From contig JANYHP010000186.1 in NCBI GenBank assembly GCA_025359005.1, positions 1 to 8,994 of the forward strand: a DNA stretch of 8,994 bases. Direction: 5' to 3'. A program made the translations under genes and the position numbers. The number at the start of each line of letters is the position of its first letter. Position 1 is the first letter of the stretch. Of this stretch, positions 5,891-8,994 are shown piece after piece. The stretch is from Hyphomicrobiaceae bacterium (GTDB lineage Bacteria; Pseudomonadota; Alphaproteobacteria; Rhizobiales; Hyphomicrobiaceae). Under the pieces are notes generated by a model. That model was not told the DNA's origin. It was given only the letters and a program-made list of their open reading frames with translations, and did not search any database.

Positions 5891-7696
5891 ATGTCTGTCA
5901 TCACCCCTGCCCCTTTCACCACACGTGTCGAAATCGACGGCACGTTTGGCGTGTGTACCTCGACGCACTGGATCGCGACCGCGGTCGGCATGTCAATCCT
6001 GGAACGCGGCGGCAACGCTTTCGACGCGGGCGTGGCGGTGGCATTTACGCTGCAAGTCGTCGAACCGCATCTGTGCGGCCCCGGTGGCGACGTGCCGGTC
6101 ATGGTGCATCGCGCTGGCAGCGACGGTCCGAAGGTCATCTGCGGCCAGGGACCCGCCCCGGCCGCCGCTTCAATCGCCCACTATCGCGGGCACCTGGGGC
6201 TCGACATCGTGCCGGGCACAGGATTGCTCGCTGCCTGCATCCCCGGCACGTTCGAAACCTACATGCTGATCCTGCGCGACTACGGCACGATGCGGCTGCG
6301 CGATGTGCTTGAACCGGCCATCGGCTATGCAACGCACGGCCATCCTCTGGTCGAGCGGGCGGTGGCGACGATCGAGACCGTGCAGGATCTGTTCCGCGAG
6401 CATTGGCCGACGTCAGCGGCGCTCTATCTTCCCGGCGGAAATCTGCCGGATGTCGGCGGCTTGTTCCGCAACCCGCAGCATGCGGCGACGTACACGCGCA
6501 TTCTGGCTGAGGCTGAAGCCGGCGGTGGCGGGCGCGAAAAAGAAATCGAGCGCGCGCGCCGGGCCTGGAGCCAGGGCTTCGTCGCCGATGCAATCGATCG
6601 GTTTTGCCGCGACACCGACGTGATGGACGTTTCCGGCCGCCACCACCGCGGCGTGTTGACGGGGCAGGACATGGCCACTTGGCAGCCGACGATCGAAGAG
6701 CCGGTCGGTCTCGAATATGGCCGTTATCGGGTGCTGAAACCCGGTCCGTGGACACAAGGTCCCGTGCTGTTGCAGATGCTGGCGCTGCTCAGGGGCTACG
6801 ACCTCGACAAACTTTCTCCGGCCGATCCCGAATTGCTCCACCTTTGGATCGAGTGCGCCAAGCTCGCCTTTGCCGATCGCGAGGCCTTTTACGGCGATCC
6901 CAAGTTCGCGCCCGTCCCCATGGAGACGCTCCTGTCAGAGGCCTACAACGCCGAGCGACGCACGCTCATCGGCGAGACCGCCTCGATGCAGCAGCGGCCC
7001 GGCACCATCCCCGGCTATGGCGGCGCCGTGATCATGAAGGGGATCGCCGACGGCCGCGAGGCGGTTTCGAGTTCCGGCGCCGGCGAGCCCACCGTTGGCC
7101 GCATGGGGCAATCCAGAGGTGACACCGTCCACGTCGATATCATCGACAAAGCCGGCAACATGTTCACGGCCACGCCGTCGGGAGGGTGGCTGCAATCGTC
7201 GCCCGTCATTCCGGCGTTGGGCTTCCCGCTCGGCACGCGCGCGCAGATGTTCTGGCTCGATGAGGGCCTGCCGGGCAGCCTCGCGCCGGGCAAGCGCCCC
7301 CGTTCCACACTGTCGGTCGGCATGGCGCTGCGGGATGGCAAACCGTACATGTCGTGGGGCACACCCGGAGGCGATCAGCAGGACCAATGGAGTTGCCAAT
7401 TGTTCTTGCGTCACGTCCATTCGAAGATGAACCTGCAGGAAGCCATCGACGCGCCTGCGTGGCACATCGAGCATTTCCCGGCGTCGTTCTGGCCCCGCGC
7501 GGCGCGCCCCGGCGTCGTCGTCGTCGAAGGCCGCATTCCGAAGGCAACGATCGACAATCTCCGCAAACGTGGCCACACCGTCGAGGTCGGCGGCGACTGG
7601 TCCGAAGGCCGCCTGACTGCTGCCTCGCAGGATGGCGTCCGCCGCCGCGCCGCCGCCAACCCGCGCGGCATGCAAGCGTATGCCGCGGGGCGCTAA
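5891..7696 (+). CDS. Gamma-glutamyltransferase-family Ntn hydrolase, atypical
   Basis: A 601-residue protein with the gamma-glutamyltransferase (GGT) fold. These proenzymes cut themselves before a Thr that becomes the nucleophile. N-terminal block: GMSILERGGNAFDAGVAVAF, then VVEPHLCGPGGD. The predicted cleavage site is RGD-T412-V-H, giving subunits of about 411 and 190 residues; the small one has APGKRPRSTLS (465-475) and GTPGGD (490-495). Against classical GGT, the REMAPA Arg block reads CGQGPAPA (84-91), the QMDD block reads QMFWLD (452-457), the RPLSS Ser pair reads Ser-Thr, and PGGS reads PGGD. No signal peptide, so cytoplasmic, as in YwrD-like proteins. Start chosen at ATG 5891, with AGGA 10 nt upstream and family-like length; ATG 5804 with GGAGGAG is a real alternative. 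Probably co-transcribed with the M20D gene 70 bp downstream. Family sure, substrate open. Confidence 0.87.
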   Translation: MSVITPAPFTTRVEIDGTFGVCTSTHWIATAVGMSILERGGNAFDAGVAVAFTLQVVEPHLCGPGGDVPVMVHRAGSDGPKVICGQGPAPAAASIAHYRGHLGLDIVPGTGLLAACIPGTFETYMLILRDYGTMRLRDVLEPAIGYATHGHPLVERAVATIETVQDLFREHWPTSAALYLPGGNLPDVGGLFRNPQHAATYTRILAEAEAGGGGREKEIERARRAWSQGFVADAIDRFCRDTDVMDVSGRHHRGVLTGQDMATWQPTIEEPVGLEYGRYRVLKPGPWTQGPVLLQMLALLRGYDLDKLSPADPELLHLWIECAKLAFADREAFYGDPKFAPVPMETLLSEAYNAERRTLIGETASMQQRPGTIPGYGGAVIMKGIADGREAVSSSGAGEPTVGRMGQSRGDTVHVDIIDKAGNMFTATPSGGWLQSSPVIPALGFPLGTRAQMFWLDEGLPGSLAPGKRPRSTLSVGMALRDGKPYMSWGTPGGDQQDQWSCQLFLRHVHSKMNLQEAIDAPAWHIEHFPASFWPRAARPGVVVVEGRIPKATIDNLRKRGHTVEVGGDWSEGRLTAASQDGVRRRAAANPRGMQAYAAGR

Positions 7697-7766
7697 GTTT
7701 GAACGCGAGCCACCTCTCACTCCGCTTCGGCAGCACAGAATGACCCTCGCAACATTGGACCACCAC

Positions 7767-8978
7767 ATGTCAGCCATCGAAACGATCCGCGGATACCAAG
7801 GTGAACTGGCGGCCATCCGCCGCGACTTCCACGAACACCCCGAGATCGGCATGGAGGAGGTGCGCACGGCCGACATTGTCGCCAAGCTGCTCGCCAGCTG
7901 GGGCATCGAGGTGCACCGCGGCGTCGGCAAGACAGGCGTCGTAGGCGTGCTGAAGCGCGGCGAGGGGAAGCGGATCGGGCTGCGCGCCGACATGGACTGC
8001 CTACCCATGGAAGAGCAGACGAACCTGCCGTACCGCAGCAAGACGCCCGGCAAGATGCACGCTTGCGGGCACGACGGCCACACCACCATGTTGCTTGGCG
8101 CCGCGCGCTACCTCGCGCAGTCGAAAAACTTCAGGGGCACGGTGAACTTCATCTTCCAGCCGGGTGAGGAAGGCATGGGCGGCGCCCTCGCCATGCTCGG
8201 CGACAAGCTGTTCGAGCGCTTTCCGTGCGACGAAATCTATGCCTTGCACAATCGCCCGAACATGCCCCTGGGCCAGTTCGCCCTTCGCAAAGGGCCTTCT
8301 GCGGCGGGTGGCGCCTTTTTCGACATCAAGATCACCGGCGTAGGCAGCCATGGTGCCAGGCCCGAAGCGGGGATCGATCCGGTTCTCGTCGCGGCCCACG
8401 TAACGACGGCGCTGCAGTCGATCGTTTCGCGCAACATCAAACCGCTCGACACGGCGGTGCTCAGCGTCACTCGTATCGTCGGCGGCGATGCCTACAACGT
8501 CATCCCGCAGACAGCGACGCTGTCCGGCACCACCCGCGCGTTCTCCAGCGCTGTGATGAAGGAGATGGAGAACAATGTGCGGCGCATCGCCAAGGGCGTG
8601 GCACAAGGCTTCGGTGCCGAGGCAGAAGTGGACTATCGCGTGATCTTCGCACCCCTGATCAACTCGGCGCACGAGACGGACGCCATTGCAGACGCCGCCG
8701 CGTCGATTGTTGGCGAGGCGAATGTCGAGCGCGACAAGGAGCCGGGCATGGGCTCGGAGGATTTCAGCTTCATGATGGAAAAAGTGCCTGGCGCCTACAT
8801 CCAGGTTGGCAACGGCCCTAGCGCAGACCTGCACAACCCGGCCTACAGCTTCAACGACGACTGTACGCCCTATGGCGCTGCAATGTTTGCGACCCTGATC
8901 GAGCGGCGACTGGTACCCACAATCGCAGGGTCGCCCCCCACGGCCGCCCGCAGCGTCGCGCACCTCGCCCGGAGCTGA
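7767..8978 (+). CDS. M20D amidohydrolase (hippurate hydrolase-like)
   Basis: A 403-residue M20D metal-dependent amidohydrolase, the family of HipO, N-acyl-amino-acid and IAA-amino-acid hydrolases, which cut acyl groups from amino acids in the cytoplasm. Visible motifs: RRDFHEHPEIGMEE (18-31), GLRADMDCLP (71-80), metal ligands C100 and H102 in HACGHDGH, catalytic E134 and ligand E135 in QPGEEG, H161 in ALHNRP, H195 in SHGARPE of the dimerisation domain, IVGGDAYNVIP (237-247), MGSEDFSFM (328-336) and H356 in LHNPAYSFND. All ligands are intact. Two nearby ATGs are possible (7767, and 7740 adding nine residues); neither has a good ribosome site. It follows the GGT-like gene by 70 bp on the same strand with no terminator between. 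About 20 Pro/Ala-rich residues at the C-terminus are extra to the family core. Hippurate is only one possible substrate. Confidence 0.92.
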   Translation: MSAIETIRGYQGELAAIRRDFHEHPEIGMEEVRTADIVAKLLASWGIEVHRGVGKTGVVGVLKRGEGKRIGLRADMDCLPMEEQTNLPYRSKTPGKMHACGHDGHTTMLLGAARYLAQSKNFRGTVNFIFQPGEEGMGGALAMLGDKLFERFPCDEIYALHNRPNMPLGQFALRKGPSAAGGAFFDIKITGVGSHGARPEAGIDPVLVAAHVTTALQSIVSRNIKPLDTAVLSVTRIVGGDAYNVIPQTATLSGTTRAFSSAVMKEMENNVRRIAKGVAQGFGAEAEVDYRVIFAPLINSAHETDAIADAAASIVGEANVERDKEPGMGSEDFSFMMEKVPGAYIQVGNGPSADLHNPAYSFNDDCTPYGAAMFATLIERRLVPTIAGSPPTAARSVAHLARS

Positions 8979-8994
8979 GCTACGACCGTCGGCG

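Noticed and set aside
6935..8089. 384-codon minus-strand open frame
   Set aside because: Antisense shadow of the GGT-like and M20D genes, which both have full family motifs on the plus strand. Long opposite frames are expected in GC-rich DNA.
8001..8963. 320-codon minus-strand open frame
   Set aside because: Shadow of the M20D amidohydrolase; Arg/His-rich translation with no domain.

Overview
The window is GC-rich (mid-60s % in the genes where I counted, strong G/C bias at third codon positions). It reads like chromosomal DNA of a proteobacterium, most likely an alphaproteobacterium. The reasons are an ApaG of the usual proteobacterial type, a bc1-type Rieske protein with a twin-arginine anchor, and an ArgE-like deacetylase of the kind common in Rhizobiales and relatives. 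I saw no insertion sequence, tRNA, rRNA, CRISPR array or phage gene. Assignments rest on motifs read by eye; no database search was possible.

Layout. (1) 2-370, plus strand: the last 122 residues of an aldose 1-epimerase (galM). (2) 400-3607, minus strand: in transcription order, a secreted endostatin/C-type-lectin-like protein, a terminator, then apaG (with a visible promoter and a dyad near its start), petA (Rieske iron-sulfur protein) and an argE-like M20 deacetylase. (3) 3608-4009: a stretch of lower GC with weak coding signal. It holds a hairpin with a T-tract and a 48-codon plus-strand ORF with two CxxC knuckles (possible zinc ribbon). (4) 4010-5751, minus: pxpC and pxpB (5-oxoprolinase subunits), overlapping by 4 bp. 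(5) 5891-8978, plus and divergent from pxpBC: a gamma-glutamyltransferase-fold Ntn hydrolase followed by an M20D amidohydrolase (HipO-like).

How the genes may work together. The right half (pxpBC divergent from the GGT-like protein plus the M20D hydrolase) looks like a small amide/lactam scavenging unit. On the textbook reading, a transpeptidase releases gamma-glutamyl compounds, 5-oxoprolinase opens 5-oxoproline to glutamate, and an amidohydrolase removes acyl groups. However, pxpA is not beside pxpBC, and the GGT-like protein keeps the fold and nucleophile but lacks several residues that hold the gamma-glutamyl group in classical GGT. It also has no signal peptide. The real substrate may therefore be something else.

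The most notable single observation is the Rieske protein. All cluster ligands and the disulfide cysteines are present, but both hydrogen-bonding residues that raise the redox potential in bc1 Rieske proteins (Ser and Tyr) are replaced, by Ala and Phe. No cytochrome b or c1 gene is in the window.
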